DNA from: Domibacillus iocasae
GTDB lineage: Bacteria > Bacillota > Bacilli > Bacillales > Domibacillaceae
Direction: 5' to 3'
Assembly (NCBI RefSeq): GCF_001750285.1
Contig: NZ_MAMP01000024.1
Location: forward strand, 186,001-250,000
DNA length: 64,000 bases
Shown here piece after piece: positions 1 to 9,396 of this stretch (position 1 is its first letter; every line of letters begins with the position of its first letter). The notes beneath the pieces were generated by a model. The model worked only from the letters and a program-made list of their open reading frames with translations. It searched no databases and had not been told where the DNA came from. The position numbers and the translations under genes are program-made.

Positions 1-654
1 CATGATTGTTTTTACGTCTGCGAAATCAAGATTGATCAATCCTGGAACAGCAATCAAGTCAGAGATCCCTTGTACACCTTGGCGGAGGACGTTGTCTGCT
101 TCACGGAACGCTTCAAGCATCGGTGTGCTTTTATCAACAATTTCAAGCAAACGGTCATTCGGAATAACAATTAACGTGTCAACCGATGCTTTCATCGCTT
201 CAATACCGCCGGCTGCCTGAGTGGCGCGTTTACGGCCTTCAAATGTAAACGGACGTGTTACAACACCAACAGTTAATGCGCCAAGATCTTTTGCAATTTG
301 AGCAATCACCGGTGCCGCACCTGTTCCTGTTCCGCCGCCCATTCCAGCTGTAACAAAGACCATATCGGCACCTTTAAGTGCTTCCTCGATTTGCTCTTTA
401 CTTTCTTCGGCTGCTTTTTTTCCGACTTCCGGATTAGCACCCGCCCCTAAACCGCGCGTTAATTTATTCCCAATTTGCATTTTTACTTCTGCTTTAGATA
501 AATTAAGAGCTTGTGCGTCTGTATTGACCGCAATAAAGTCCACTCCCTGTACTCCATGTTCAATCATTCGGTTAACTGCATTGTTTCCGCCGCCGCCAAC
601 GCCGATAACTTTAATCGTTGCCAATGAATCTACACTTGTATCAAATTCCAGCAT
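1..654 (-). CDS. ftsZ: Cell division protein FtsZ, N-terminal part (cut by window edge)
   Basis: Tubulin-like GTPase that polymerises into the cytokinetic Z ring at midcell. The visible 218 residues begin [18 protein letters not shown] and hold the Rossmann motif GVGGGGNNA near residue 20 and the tubulin signature GGGTGTG near residue 108, so the GTP-binding domain is seen. The rest of the protein, including the C-terminal tail that binds FtsA, lies outside the window. An AGGAGGATTTGCC-type ribosome site precedes the ATG. It follows ftsA by 36 bases, the usual ftsA-ftsZ pair. Assignment is secure; only the 3' end is missing. Confidence 0.98.
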   Translation of the reverse strand, partial: MLEFDTSVDSLATIKVIGVGGGGNNAVNRMIEHGVQGVDFIAVNTDAQALNLSKAEVKMQIGNKLTRGLGAGANPEVGKKAAEESKEQIEEALKGADMVFVTAGMGGGTGTGAAPVIAQIAKDLGALTVGVVTRPFTFEGRKRATQAAGGIEAMKASVDTLIVIPNDRLLEIVDKSTPMLEAFREADNVLRQGVQGISDLIAVPGLINLDFADVKTIM

Positions 655-690
655 GGCAAATCCTCCTATTTAATGAGTCTTTTTTGTGGT

Positions 691-2001
691 TTATTCTTCA
701 AAAAAGTACCCGAAAAGTTTTTTCATTTTCCCTTTAACGCCTTTTTCTTCACCGTCATGCGGCTGTTCTTTTTTAACAGGCTTTACTTCCTGTTTTACTT
801 CCGGCCGTTCTTTCTTTGTTTCCTTTCCTGTCTGCGCCGCCTGGTTTGATTCGCTTAATTTCCGCCCTGTCAATCGGGCATTTTTGTAAGCGTACTTAAT
901 GAGCCCCACCGCTGTCGTATATTGCGGCTCGCGCACACCAATATAATCCGGAATCGCAACACGAACACGGTTTTGGAATACATCTTGAGCCAAATCAAGA
1001 ATGCCATTCATCGCGGAAGCTCCGCCGGTTAAAACAAAACCACCTGGAATATCGTGGATACCTGACTGGCGAAGGTTTTCAACCACCATCATAAACAATT
1101 CTTCCAGCCGCGCTTCAATAATTTCCGAAATTTCAAGCTGATTGAATTGATCATGCTGGTCACTTCCAATAACAGGAACACTAAACACTTCTTCCTCTGA
1201 AGCTAAATCGTAAAAAGCGTGACCGTGCTTTATCTTAATTTGTTCAGCTTCATCTGTCGAGGTACGAAGACCGATCGATAAATCTTTTGTAATATGTTCA
1301 CCACCCACAGGCAGGACAGATGTCTGTTGAATATATCCATCTTTAAAATATGAAATCGTCGTTGAACCACCGCCAATATCAACGAGCACAGTTCCAAGAT
1401 TTTTTTCATCCATAGACAAAGCAATTTCTCCACTCGCCAGCGGCTGAAGTACAATTTCGTTAATATCCAGACCTGCACGTTCAACACAGCGCAGTGTGTT
1501 ATGTAAAAACGTTCTAGAACCTGTCACGATAATGCCTTCCATTTCAAGACGTACACCAAGCATACCGCGAGGATCATTAATTTCATCAAAACCATCTACT
1601 ATAAACTGTTTTGCAATAATATTTACAATTTCTCTATCCGGCGGGATCGACATTACTTGTGCCGCATCCTTTACACGGATGACGTCCTCACTCGTAATTT
1701 CACGATTTTCACTTGAGACGGCCACAACGCCATTACATGGATGAAGAATGGCATGGTTGGCAGCAATACCAACAATAACCGAACGAATCTCAAGACCAAC
1801 CATTCGCTCTGCCTGTTCGATTGCTTTTTTAATCGAATGAACCGTATCGTCAATATCGACAACTGCGCCTTTTCGAATACCTTTTGATTTTACACTTCCG
1901 ACACCAATTATATTTAAAGAATCATTAACCATTTCGCCAATAATTACTTTAATTGCGGATGTACCGATGTCGAGACTTACTAGAATTTCATTATTATTCA
2001 T
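691..2001 (-). CDS. ftsA: Cell division protein FtsA
   Basis: Actin-like ATPase that tethers FtsZ filaments to the membrane and helps recruit the divisome. The 436-residue protein shows the phosphate-1 motif SLDIGTSAIKV near residue 9, the phosphate-2 motif VDIGGGSTT near residue 207 and the adenosine motif LTGGASAMNGI near residue 330. After a low-complexity Lys/Glu linker it ends in KMKKLFGYFFEE, the amphipathic membrane-targeting helix. An AAAGGAGGTG ribosome site sits just before the ATG. It is followed by ftsZ. Upstream, a 211-base leader with an inverted repeat separates it from divIB. Confidence 0.97.
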   Translation of the reverse strand: MNNNEILVSLDIGTSAIKVIIGEMVNDSLNIIGVGSVKSKGIRKGAVVDIDDTVHSIKKAIEQAERMVGLEIRSVIVGIAANHAILHPCNGVVAVSSENREITSEDVIRVKDAAQVMSIPPDREIVNIIAKQFIVDGFDEINDPRGMLGVRLEMEGIIVTGSRTFLHNTLRCVERAGLDINEIVLQPLASGEIALSMDEKNLGTVLVDIGGGSTTISYFKDGYIQQTSVLPVGGEHITKDLSIGLRTSTDEAEQIKIKHGHAFYDLASEEEVFSVPVIGSDQHDQFNQLEISEIIEARLEELFMMVVENLRQSGIHDIPGGFVLTGGASAMNGILDLAQDVFQNRVRVAIPDYIGVREPQYTTAVGLIKYAYKNARLTGRKLSESNQAAQTGKETKKERPEVKQEVKPVKKEQPHDGEEKGVKGKMKKLFGYFFEE

Positions 2002-2052
2002 GCTGCGGCACCTCCTTTACCATAAAAGCGTGAATAATCGAACAACAATTCG

Positions 2053-2073
2053 TACATTTACTTCTTAAATGTA
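2053..2073. promoter_or_regulatory. Perfect inverted repeat in the ftsA leader
   Basis: TACATTTA, five spacer bases, TAAATGTA. The arms are a perfect 8-bp dyad and no T-run follows on either strand, so it is not an intrinsic terminator. It lies about 50 bases before the ftsA start. It could be an operator or an mRNA hairpin. A weak sigma-A-like pair (TTGAAT, 17 bases, TACCAT on the minus strand) abuts it. The rest of the divIB-ftsA gap shows nothing else clear. Confidence 0.4.
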
Positions 2074-2212
2074 TGGTAAGAACGTAATTCGTCATATTCA
2101 ACATGATCCCTTTTAAAGTTTTATATTTTTGTGTTTCCCAAAACTCTCTCATACAAGTCTACACTAAGATAAGAAGCTGGAAAAGGCAAAGTTACTCCGT
2201 TTAGAGAAAACT

Positions 2213-3010
2213 TTATGGTGTCTCTGCCTCTTCTTCAGCTTCTTCACTTGTTTCCTGCTGCTGCGCTGGATCATATGCTTTGAAATAAGAACCAACTTCA
2301 AGATCAATAACACCTTTCACATCAGGGTTAAGCTGCGTGGAAATGGAAGGATAGTAAACCATTTTTTCTGCAAAGGTTGAGAGGGTGGCAGATACTTCAA
2401 ACCCATCTGTCATAAACGCTTTAATATGGAGAGAGTCATTTTTTTTCGGCTCATAATAGACTTCAGAGATCGTATTAAATACCTCGCTTGGAAGTGTCTC
2501 GGCAGCTTCCGCAAACAAATCCAGTGCTTTTCCCTCTTTAAAATCATATAGAATGGGAAGCTGTAATGGCGCCCCACTGACAGGCTCGCTTAAGATTTTT
2601 CCGTTTTGAAGGACTGGATACAATCCGCCTTTGCGAGCCGCATAGGCAATTTCATTTTGTTCAACGACTGCCACCATTAGATCGTTGGGAAATCCAGCTG
2701 TAATACTGGCTCCCTTAATTCGGTCGTCCTTTAAAAGTACTTCTTCAGCCTTGCCTTTGCCCACCGTCCATATATTCACACCTATTTCAAGACCACTTTG
2801 TTCAATAATTTCCTGTTTTGTCATCAGCTTGTTTCCCTTCACATGAATCTCGGCTACTTTACTTAAAGGAGACTGTAAGTAAACGACAAGAAGGATGAGA
2901 GTGAAAAACACTGATAACAAAAGCAGAAGCCGGCGATTTGCTTTCTTTTTTCTTATTTGCTTCAGCTTCGGAATGCGGTCTTCAATTGAAATTACTTTTT
3001 GCTTTGTCAT
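2213..3010 (-). CDS. divIB: Cell division protein DivIB (FtsQ-like)
   Basis: Bitopic divisome protein that works with FtsL and DivIC in septal wall synthesis. The 265-residue protein has a basic cytoplasmic N-terminus, one membrane segment near residues 25-45, a POTRA domain opening with VAEIHVKGNKLMTKQEI, the beta domain, and an acidic Glu-rich tail (QQETSEEAEEEAETP). The ATG at 3010 is preferred because AGAGGTG stands six bases upstream. A start ten codons earlier lacks such a site. It follows murG by 72 bases. In B. subtilis murB lies in this gap; here nothing does. Confidence 0.93.
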   Translation of the reverse strand: MTKQKVISIEDRIPKLKQIRKKKANRRLLLLLSVFFTLILLVVYLQSPLSKVAEIHVKGNKLMTKQEIIEQSGLEIGVNIWTVGKGKAEEVLLKDDRIKGASITAGFPNDLMVAVVEQNEIAYAARKGGLYPVLQNGKILSEPVSGAPLQLPILYDFKEGKALDLFAEAAETLPSEVFNTISEVYYEPKKNDSLHIKAFMTDGFEVSATLSTFAEKMVYYPSISTQLNPDVKGVIDLEVGSYFKAYDPAQQQETSEEAEEEAETP

Positions 3011-3082
3011 GTTCACACCTCTGCCCATGTTACAAATCATCCGCCATCTTTATTTTCGTAACAGCGGCTGATTGCCATGTTT

Positions 3083-4192
3083 TCAAGATGATCGGCCGCC
3101 TTTTTCTGTTAATTCGGCCATTACAGTATATAATCTGTCAGCAGCATCATGGATTCCAAGATGTTTTGATTCTTCTTTCATTTTTGAAAGCCGCAGCTCA
3201 TTCATAAGGACAGCGTCTAGTTCCTTGATGAGAAGCTGGCCCGTCAAATCTTTCTCAGGAAGCAATACGGCAGCACCCCGATCCGTTAAAGAGCGCGCAT
3301 TTTTTTCTTGATGGTTGTTTGTTACGTAAGGACTTGGAATTAAGATTGATGGAATGCCAAGTGCTGTTAATTCCGCAAGTGTCGTTGCTCCTGCTCTTGC
3401 GACAACCAGGTCACAAGCCGCAAGTACATCCGGCATATTGTGAATGAACGGTTCAACTGCGACATTATCAGGCTTTCCTGCTGTTTTTAACATATCGGCT
3501 ACACGCTCATAATGAACATCACCCGTTACATAAAGCACCTGATACTGCCGGTTTGCTAAATCCTTCAGCGCATCCGTTACCGCATCATTAATCGGACGGG
3601 CACCGCGGCTTCCACCGAAAATTAACACGGTTTTCCGACCAGATTGAAATCCATACTTTTCCAGCACTCCATTTCCACTCGCTTCAATCACTTCTGATGC
3701 GCGCGGATTGCCAGTAAGGACTGTTTTTTGAGCTGGAAAATACGCTTTTGCTTCTTCAAAACAAACCGCTATTTTGTCAACATACTTGCTTAAAAACTTG
3801 TTTGTCAGCCCTGGCACACTATTTTGTTCATGGACGATCGATGGGATCCCCATTTTTGCAGCGGCGTATACAACTGGTCCGCACACATAGCCTCCAGTCC
3901 CAATCACGACATCAGGCTGAAATTCTTTCAACATTTTTTTGCATTCATTAACGCCTTTTAAAAAGCGCATAATCGTTTTTACGTTTTCAAATGAAACTGC
4001 CCGGCGAAATCCAGTAATATTAATTGACTTAAAAGAGATTCCTTCACGTACAACAAGCTTTGATTCAAGCCCCATCTCTGTTCCAATATATAAAAAAGAT
4101 GTGTCCGGATGTTTCATTTTAATCATTCGAATAAGTGCGAGTGCTGGATAAATATGTCCACCTGTTCCCCCGCCACTGACTACAATTTTCAA
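3083..4192 (-). CDS. murG: UDP-GlcNAc:lipid I GlcNAc transferase MurG
   Basis: Peripheral membrane GT28 glycosyltransferase that adds GlcNAc to lipid I to make lipid II. The glycine-rich loop [13 protein letters not shown] stands at the extreme N-terminus, [12 protein letters not shown] near residue 125 and the donor-site region [14 protein letters not shown] near residue 265. The TTG at 4192 (MKIVVSGGG) is chosen because GAGGTGA lies five bases upstream and the resulting N-terminus fits the family. Upstream in-frame ATG codons would add about 23 unconserved residues. Length is 369 residues. It sits between spoVE and divIB. Confidence 0.95.
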   Translation of the reverse strand: MKIVVSGGGTGGHIYPALALIRMIKMKHPDTSFLYIGTEMGLESKLVVREGISFKSINITGFRRAVSFENVKTIMRFLKGVNECKKMLKEFQPDVVIGTGGYVCGPVVYAAAKMGIPSIVHEQNSVPGLTNKFLSKYVDKIAVCFEEAKAYFPAQKTVLTGNPRASEVIEASGNGVLEKYGFQSGRKTVLIFGGSRGARPINDAVTDALKDLANRQYQVLYVTGDVHYERVADMLKTAGKPDNVAVEPFIHNMPDVLAACDLVVARAGATTLAELTALGIPSILIPSPYVTNNHQEKNARSLTDRGAAVLLPEKDLTGQLLIKELDAVLMNELRLSKMKEESKHLGIHDAADRLYTVMAELTEKGGRSS

Positions 4193-4324
4193 TTTTGTCA
4201 CCTCAATACGTCTATTGGCAGCTTTACGTTGCTTAAATTTGGCTGTCCAATGCATTTTCATCTTAAATCAATGCGTCACGAGAATCAAATATTATCTTGA
4301 AAAAGCGGCAAAATTCCTTCTAAA

Positions 4325-5374
4325 TTACCGCATATGCCGGCTTGCACTCAACACAATACCTGCAAGAGCAAGTGTCATCGTCAATGAAGACCCTCCATAG
4401 CTTAAAAATGGTAGAGTAACACCCGTTACCGGAAGAAGACCTGTTACCACTCCTAAATTAATGAAAGATTGCAAACAAATCATGCCTGTCAGACCAAACA
4501 CGAGCAGCACGCCAAACGGATTGTCCAGGCGCATCGCAATGTACACCCCCCGCCAAATAAGCAAAAAAAACAAAAGAACAATCCAAACTGCACCGATAAA
4601 ACCTGTTTCTTCTGCCCAAATGGCAAAAATAAAATCTGTTTGCGGCTCTGGAAGATAATAATACTTTTGACGGCTTTCTCCATACCCATGACCGAATAGG
4701 CCACCGGGGCCGACTGCATAAAGGGATTGAATAATCTGGAATCCGCTTCCAAGTGGATCCGACCAAGGGTCCAAATAAGCGGTAATCCGCTTCATTCGAT
4801 AGGGAGCCGATAAAATCAGCAAAACGAGACCGGCTATAGCCGAAACACCGATTGTAACAAAAAAACGAATCGGTGCCCCTGCACTAAATAATAAAATGAA
4901 TGCTGTTCCACCCATAACAGCCGCTGTGCCAAGGTCTGGCTGCAGCATAATCAAGCCAAAAGCAGCACCAATAACGACAAGCGGAAGAAATAGACCTTTC
5001 CAAAATAAATGAATCGTTTTTTTTCGTTCAGAAAGTGCAGCAGCTAAATAAAAAACGAGTGCCATTTTCATCCATTCAGACGGTTGAAATGACAATGAAC
5101 CGACCCCAATCCAGCTCTGTGAGCCATTTCGAACCATTCCAATTCCCGGAATAAGTACAGCAATCAATAGAAGGAACGCAAGAATGAGCGCATGTTTTGA
5201 ATACTTTTCCCATAACTGGTAATCAAAGCGGGAGCAGATGATCATAACCACGATTCCCACTCCGGCAAATACAGCTTGTCTTTCTACAAAATAAAATGAA
5301 TTCCCATAATTAAACTGGCCCCATACTTCTCCTGCACTTGCGACCATAAAGAGGCCGCTTCCCGTCAACAACAA
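4325..5374 (-). CDS. spoVE: SEDS glycosyltransferase SpoVE (FtsW/RodA family); 5' end uncertain
   Basis: Polytopic peptidoglycan polymerase of the SEDS family. Its place between murD and murG identifies it as SpoVE, which makes spore cortex with SpoVD. About ten membrane segments are visible, with the family motif GVTLPFLSYGGSS near the end. The first usable in-frame start is TTG at 5374, which has no ribosome site and cuts into membrane segment 1. A good AAAGGAG (5427-5433) and TTG (5419-5421) lie upstream but in another frame, while the spoVE frame stays open and reads a family-like VITRGTDKLFLLLV. A one-base loss near 5410-5420 would explain this; see findings. Confidence 0.85.
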   Translation of the reverse strand: MLLTGSGLFMVASAGEVWGQFNYGNSFYFVERQAVFAGVGIVVMIICSRFDYQLWEKYSKHALILAFLLLIAVLIPGIGMVRNGSQSWIGVGSLSFQPSEWMKMALVFYLAAALSERKKTIHLFWKGLFLPLVVIGAAFGLIMLQPDLGTAAVMGGTAFILLFSAGAPIRFFVTIGVSAIAGLVLLILSAPYRMKRITAYLDPWSDPLGSGFQIIQSLYAVGPGGLFGHGYGESRQKYYYLPEPQTDFIFAIWAEETGFIGAVWIVLLFFLLIWRGVYIAMRLDNPFGVLLVFGLTGMICLQSFINLGVVTGLLPVTGVTLPFLSYGGSSLTMTLALAGIVLSASRHMR

Positions 5375-5478
5375 GACTAGCAGTAAAAAGAGTTTATCTG
5401 TCCCGCGAGTAATAACGGCAAAGCCACTCCTTTCATGCGCATTAAAAAAGCCGGAGCCATTATGGCCCCGGCTCTTTC

Positions 5479-6828
5479 TTATAACGTATTCACACAGTCA
5501 ATAAATATGTCTCCACGCTCTTCAAACGTTTTGTATTGATCCCAGCTTGCACACGCAGGTGATAATAGAATAACGTCTCCTCGTTCAGACAGCGCAACTG
5601 CCCGTTCAACCGCATCATTCATATATTTTGCTTTTTCAATAAGCTGTATGCCTGCTTCTTCCGCCGTTTCTCTCCACTTTTCGGCTGTTTCACCGAAAGC
5701 GACGACCGCTTTCACGGAATGCAGATATGGCAGCAAATCATCAAAGCCGTTCCCGCGGTCCAGTCCTCCCGCAAGTAAAATCACCGGAGAATCAAATGCA
5801 GTCAGCGCACTTTTTGTTGCCAGCGTATTTGTCGCTTTTGAATCATTGTAAAATTTCCGTCCGTTCCATTCACGAACAAACTGTGTTCGATGCTTCACGC
5901 CTGAAAACGTTTTGAGAACATGCGTAATCGCTTCATTGGAAACACCGGATAATTTAACCGCCGCAATCGCCGATAAAATATTTTCAAGATTGTGACTGCC
6001 CGGCAGCACAATATCCGCTACAGGCAAAACGGCTTCTTCTTGGAAATAAATTGTTCCATCTTCAATATAAGCACCATTTTCGATTTTTTGATAAACAGAA
6101 AAAGGAATGACATTTGCTTTGCTCGCACCAGCCATTGATAACAAAGCTTCTTGATCAGCATTAATAATTAAAAAGTCTTCCTCTGTCTGGTTTTTCGTAA
6201 TGTTCATTTTAGCTCCGGCATACTCTTCACGCGAGCCATGATAGTCTAAATGTGCATCATAAATATTTGTAATGATGGCAATATGGGGACGGAACTCCTG
6301 AATGCCCATCAGTTGAAAAGAAGAAAGCTCAATAACGACATGATCTTGCGGCGTGGCATGTTGAACGACTTCAGAAGCTACTTCTCCAATATTGCCGGCA
6401 AGTATGGTCCCTTTACCGTCTTTTTTCATCATTTCATTAATTAATGTCGTTGTCGTTGTTTTGCCGTTTGTACCGGTAATACCGATAAACGGCGCTTCAG
6501 AAATAAAGCCAGCCAGCTCCACTTCTGTAATCACCGGCAGTCCATCTAACACCGCTTTTGAAATAATCGGATTTGAATAAGGGATGCCTGGGTTTTTCAC
6601 CACAAGGTCAAAGCCTTCATCAAGCAATGTTAATGGATGGCTGCCACAAATCACTTTCATTCCTTCTGATAAAAGGGAACGGGCTGCTTCGTTTTCTTCA
6701 AGCGGCTTGCCGTCATTAACCGTTACATCCGCTCCAAGCTTTTTCAATAACAGTGCTGCGGCCAGGCCGCTTTTAGCAAGTCCGAGTACAAGCACTTTTT
6801 TTCCACTAAATTGATCAATCTGTTTCAT
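5479..6828 (-). CDS. murD: UDP-MurNAc-L-Ala:D-Glu ligase MurD
   Basis: Cytoplasmic ATP-dependent Mur ligase that adds D-glutamate to UDP-MurNAc-L-alanine. The N-terminal Rossmann-like domain opens with [12 protein letters not shown], the central ATPase domain holds [15 protein letters not shown] near residue 118, and the C-terminal domain has YNDSKATN and SPACASWD. The ATG at 6828 overlaps the mraY stop as ATGA, giving 449 residues, close to B. subtilis MurD. A longer reading exists but would overlap mraY heavily. It is translationally coupled to mraY. A stretch after its stop, near 5440-5475, holds a GGCCCCGGC-containing hairpin. Confidence 0.96.
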   Translation of the reverse strand: MKQIDQFSGKKVLVLGLAKSGLAAALLLKKLGADVTVNDGKPLEENEAARSLLSEGMKVICGSHPLTLLDEGFDLVVKNPGIPYSNPIISKAVLDGLPVITEVELAGFISEAPFIGITGTNGKTTTTTLINEMMKKDGKGTILAGNIGEVASEVVQHATPQDHVVIELSSFQLMGIQEFRPHIAIITNIYDAHLDYHGSREEYAGAKMNITKNQTEEDFLIINADQEALLSMAGASKANVIPFSVYQKIENGAYIEDGTIYFQEEAVLPVADIVLPGSHNLENILSAIAAVKLSGVSNEAITHVLKTFSGVKHRTQFVREWNGRKFYNDSKATNTLATKSALTAFDSPVILLAGGLDRGNGFDDLLPYLHSVKAVVAFGETAEKWRETAEEAGIQLIEKAKYMNDAVERAVALSERGDVILLSPACASWDQYKTFEERGDIFIDCVNTL

Positions 6829-7796
6829 ACGTTCCATACTCCAATCCATACGCCAATCGCTGCAGCAACAACACCGACTGACCAAAATGTCACGACAACG
6901 CGCCATTCAGACCATCCGCCCAATTCAAAATGGTGGTGCAGCGGGCTCATTCTAAAAATTCGTTTTCCTCTTGTTTTAAACGACCAAACCTGTAAAATAA
7001 CTGACAGCGTTTCTGCGACAAATACAATACCGATCAACAGCAGTAAAAATTCAAATTTTGTTAAAATAGATAAAACAGCAATGGCTCCGCCAAGCGCCAG
7101 CGAACCAGTATCTCCCATGAACACGTGGGCTGGATACGCGTTGAACACGAGAAAGCCAATAATCGCCCCAACAACAGAAAATGCAAAAATGGCTGTTTCA
7201 TCGAGTCCCTGGCTCCAGGCGATCACAGCGTAAGCACCGAATGCAACGGAGGCTGTCCCGGATACGAGACCGTCGAGACCGTCCGTTAAATTAACAGCAT
7301 TAGAAAAGCCGACGAGCCAGAACAGGACAAATACAGCATAAAGGATGCCTAAATCAAGGGAGAAAAAGCCAAACGACAGCTCTGTTGATAAGTCCTGCTG
7401 TGCATAAATAACATAAAAAATAATGGAAATAATAATTTGGCCGATTAATTTTTGTAAAGATGTGAGACCAAGATTCCGTTTCATCACGACTTTAATAAAA
7501 TCATCCAAAAACCCAAGGAGCCCAAATCCGATCGTTACTAACAAAAGCAGCGTCGTTTCTGTACCAACCGAACCAAACAGCTGGACAAAAAACAGCGTTG
7601 TGACCACAATGGACAGCAAAAAGACAAGTCCGCCCATCGTCGGCGTACCCGATTTTTGCTGATGTGACTGCGGCCCTTCCTCTCGAATACTTTGCCCAAA
7701 TTTTAACCGCCGTAAAAATGGAATAAATAACGGGGCAATAATGAGAGTAATGAAAAAAGAAACAGCAATAATTAATGCGATTTGCCATTCACTCAT
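6825..7796 (-). CDS. mraY: Phospho-MurNAc-pentapeptide transferase MraY
   Basis: Integral membrane enzyme that moves phospho-MurNAc-pentapeptide to undecaprenyl phosphate, making lipid I. The 323-residue protein has about ten membrane segments and the family signatures GFLDDFIK near residue 95, [12 protein letters not shown] near residue 165, [14 protein letters not shown] near residue 225 and [12 protein letters not shown] near residue 285, which carry the catalytic Asp and His residues. Both ends overlap neighbours as ATGA (murE upstream, murD downstream), so the three genes are translationally coupled. Confidence 0.98.
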   Translation of the reverse strand: MSEWQIALIIAVSFFITLIIAPLFIPFLRRLKFGQSIREEGPQSHQQKSGTPTMGGLVFLLSIVVTTLFFVQLFGSVGTETTLLLLVTIGFGLLGFLDDFIKVVMKRNLGLTSLQKLIGQIIISIIFYVIYAQQDLSTELSFGFFSLDLGILYAVFVLFWLVGFSNAVNLTDGLDGLVSGTASVAFGAYAVIAWSQGLDETAIFAFSVVGAIIGFLVFNAYPAHVFMGDTGSLALGGAIAVLSILTKFEFLLLLIGIVFVAETLSVILQVWSFKTRGKRIFRMSPLHHHFELGGWSEWRVVVTFWSVGVVAAAIGVWIGVWNV

Positions 7797-9268
7797 GCCT
7801 GTCCACCTTCCTTTTGAAGAAGTGCTTCTTTTGCCGTTTCCCGATCATCAAAATGAAAAACGTCTTTGCCGATAATTTGATATGTTTCGTGACCTTTTCC
7901 AGCGATAACAACAGCATCCCCAGGCTGCGCGGTTTCAATTGCCTTGAAGATCGCCTCTTTCCGGTCTTCAATTACCGTATACCGCTCATTTGGCACGCCC
8001 GCTTCCATGTCAGCTAAAATCGCTTTCGGGTCTTCGCCGCGTGGGTTATCTGACGTAAAAATAGCCTCATCTGCATAACGGCAAGCCGCTTGCGCCATAA
8101 GCGGCCGTTTTGTTTTATCCCGGTCTCCCCCGCATCCGGCGATCACGATGACACGTCCTTTTGTCAATGGGCGGACTGTTTGAAGTACATTCACGAGACT
8201 GTCCGGTGTATGTGCATAGTCAACAATGACCGACTTATTCTGGCTATTTGGCACAAGTTCAAACCGGCCGGCAATACCAGCCACATTTTCCAGCGCTTTT
8301 TGGATCGTTTCCGGCTGGACCTCTGACACAAATCCGGCCGCGAAAGCAGCCAGCATATTGTAAACGTTAAATCGGCCCGCTAATTTTGATTGCACGTCTA
8401 CTGTGCCGCCCGGATAGTGAATTGTAAAAGCGGTGCCTTCAGAAGTAAGCCGGATATTTTCGGCTTTAATGTCCGACTTATTATCAATACCGTATGTGAC
8501 AACATGGGCTGCTGTCATCGATTTATAAACAGTTGATGCCGTATCATCCGCATTTAAAACAGCAAATGCCGGTTTATCCGCGTGAACCACATTTCCAAGA
8601 CGCGCAAATAAAAGTCCTTTTGCTGTCCGGTACTCTTCCATTGTCTTATGGAAATCAAGATGATCCTGCGTTAAATTAGTGAACACAGCCACGTTAAATG
8701 CTGTACCATTCGTTCTGCCTTCCTGAAGCGCATGGGAGGACACTTCCATTACCGCGGACGTAACATGGGCCCGCTTCATTTTTGAAAATGTTTTTTGAAG
8801 CGTTAAGCTTTCCGGTGTTGTATTTTTTGTCTCGATGGTTTCATCGCCAATTTTCATGTACATCGTTCCAATTAAGCCGGTCGTTTCCCCGTTTGCACGC
8901 AATATTTGTTCAATTAAGTGGCTCGTTGTTGTTTTGCCATTTGTTCCTGTAATCCCGATCAAATGGAACGATTCTGTTGGATAGCCATAAAATTGCGCCG
9001 CCACATGCGCCATAGCCCGTTTTGTATCTGGCACATAAATAACTGGTACAGATACGTTGACTTGGCGTTCCGCTATAATGGCAACAGCTCCTCTTTGAAC
9101 GGCTTCTTCGGCCGCATTATGCCCATCAAACGTAAAGCCTTTTATACAGATAAATATCGATCCCTCTTGAATAAGGCGATGATCGTTTTCAATCGAAGTA
9201 ATCGCCGGGTTTCCATCTTTGTCTTGCTGATAAAACGGAAGCGCTGCGAGCACAGTTGATAAATCCAC
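7793..9268 (-). CDS. murE: UDP-MurNAc-tripeptide synthetase MurE (meso-DAP adding)
   Basis: Cytoplasmic Mur ligase adding the third stem-peptide residue. The ATPase motif [15 protein letters not shown] stands near residue 107. The C-terminal domain has [10 protein letters not shown] near residue 400; the DNPR motif is the known mark of meso-diaminopimelate-specific MurE, so this organism probably has A1-gamma wall chemistry. The GTG at 9268 is preferred since AAAGGA lies nine bases upstream; the TTG three codons earlier abuts that site. Length is about 491 residues. It follows spoVD after a terminator-like hairpin and overlaps mraY. Confidence 0.96.
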   Translation of the reverse strand: MDLSTVLAALPFYQQDKDGNPAITSIENDHRLIQEGSIFICIKGFTFDGHNAAEEAVQRGAVAIIAERQVNVSVPVIYVPDTKRAMAHVAAQFYGYPTESFHLIGITGTNGKTTTSHLIEQILRANGETTGLIGTMYMKIGDETIETKNTTPESLTLQKTFSKMKRAHVTSAVMEVSSHALQEGRTNGTAFNVAVFTNLTQDHLDFHKTMEEYRTAKGLLFARLGNVVHADKPAFAVLNADDTASTVYKSMTAAHVVTYGIDNKSDIKAENIRLTSEGTAFTIHYPGGTVDVQSKLAGRFNVYNMLAAFAAGFVSEVQPETIQKALENVAGIAGRFELVPNSQNKSVIVDYAHTPDSLVNVLQTVRPLTKGRVIVIAGCGGDRDKTKRPLMAQAACRYADEAIFTSDNPRGEDPKAILADMEAGVPNERYTVIEDRKEAIFKAIETAQPGDAVVIAGKGHETYQIIGKDVFHFDDRETAKEALLQKEGGQA

Positions 9269-9330
9269 GTTTTTCAATCCTTTCTCTTTTCAGAACACTA
9301 TGTACAATTCCCGCGATTCCTATTGTAACG

Positions 9331-9386
9331 AAAAAAAGCCGCCGATGCGAATGCTTTTCAGCCTGTTTCGACCATTTTTGGCGGCA
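9331..9386 (-). terminator. Probable terminator after spoVD
   Basis: On the minus strand GCCGCC and GGCGGC pair around a roughly 35-base loop and a run of seven T follows. The long loop makes it weaker than a classical terminator, so some read-through into murE is likely. Confidence 0.5.
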
Positions 9387-9396
9387 TTGAGCTATT

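Noticed and set aside
6811-7233. 140-codon open frame antisense to mraY and murD
   Set aside because: It runs across the coupled mraY-murD junction and has no family resemblance.
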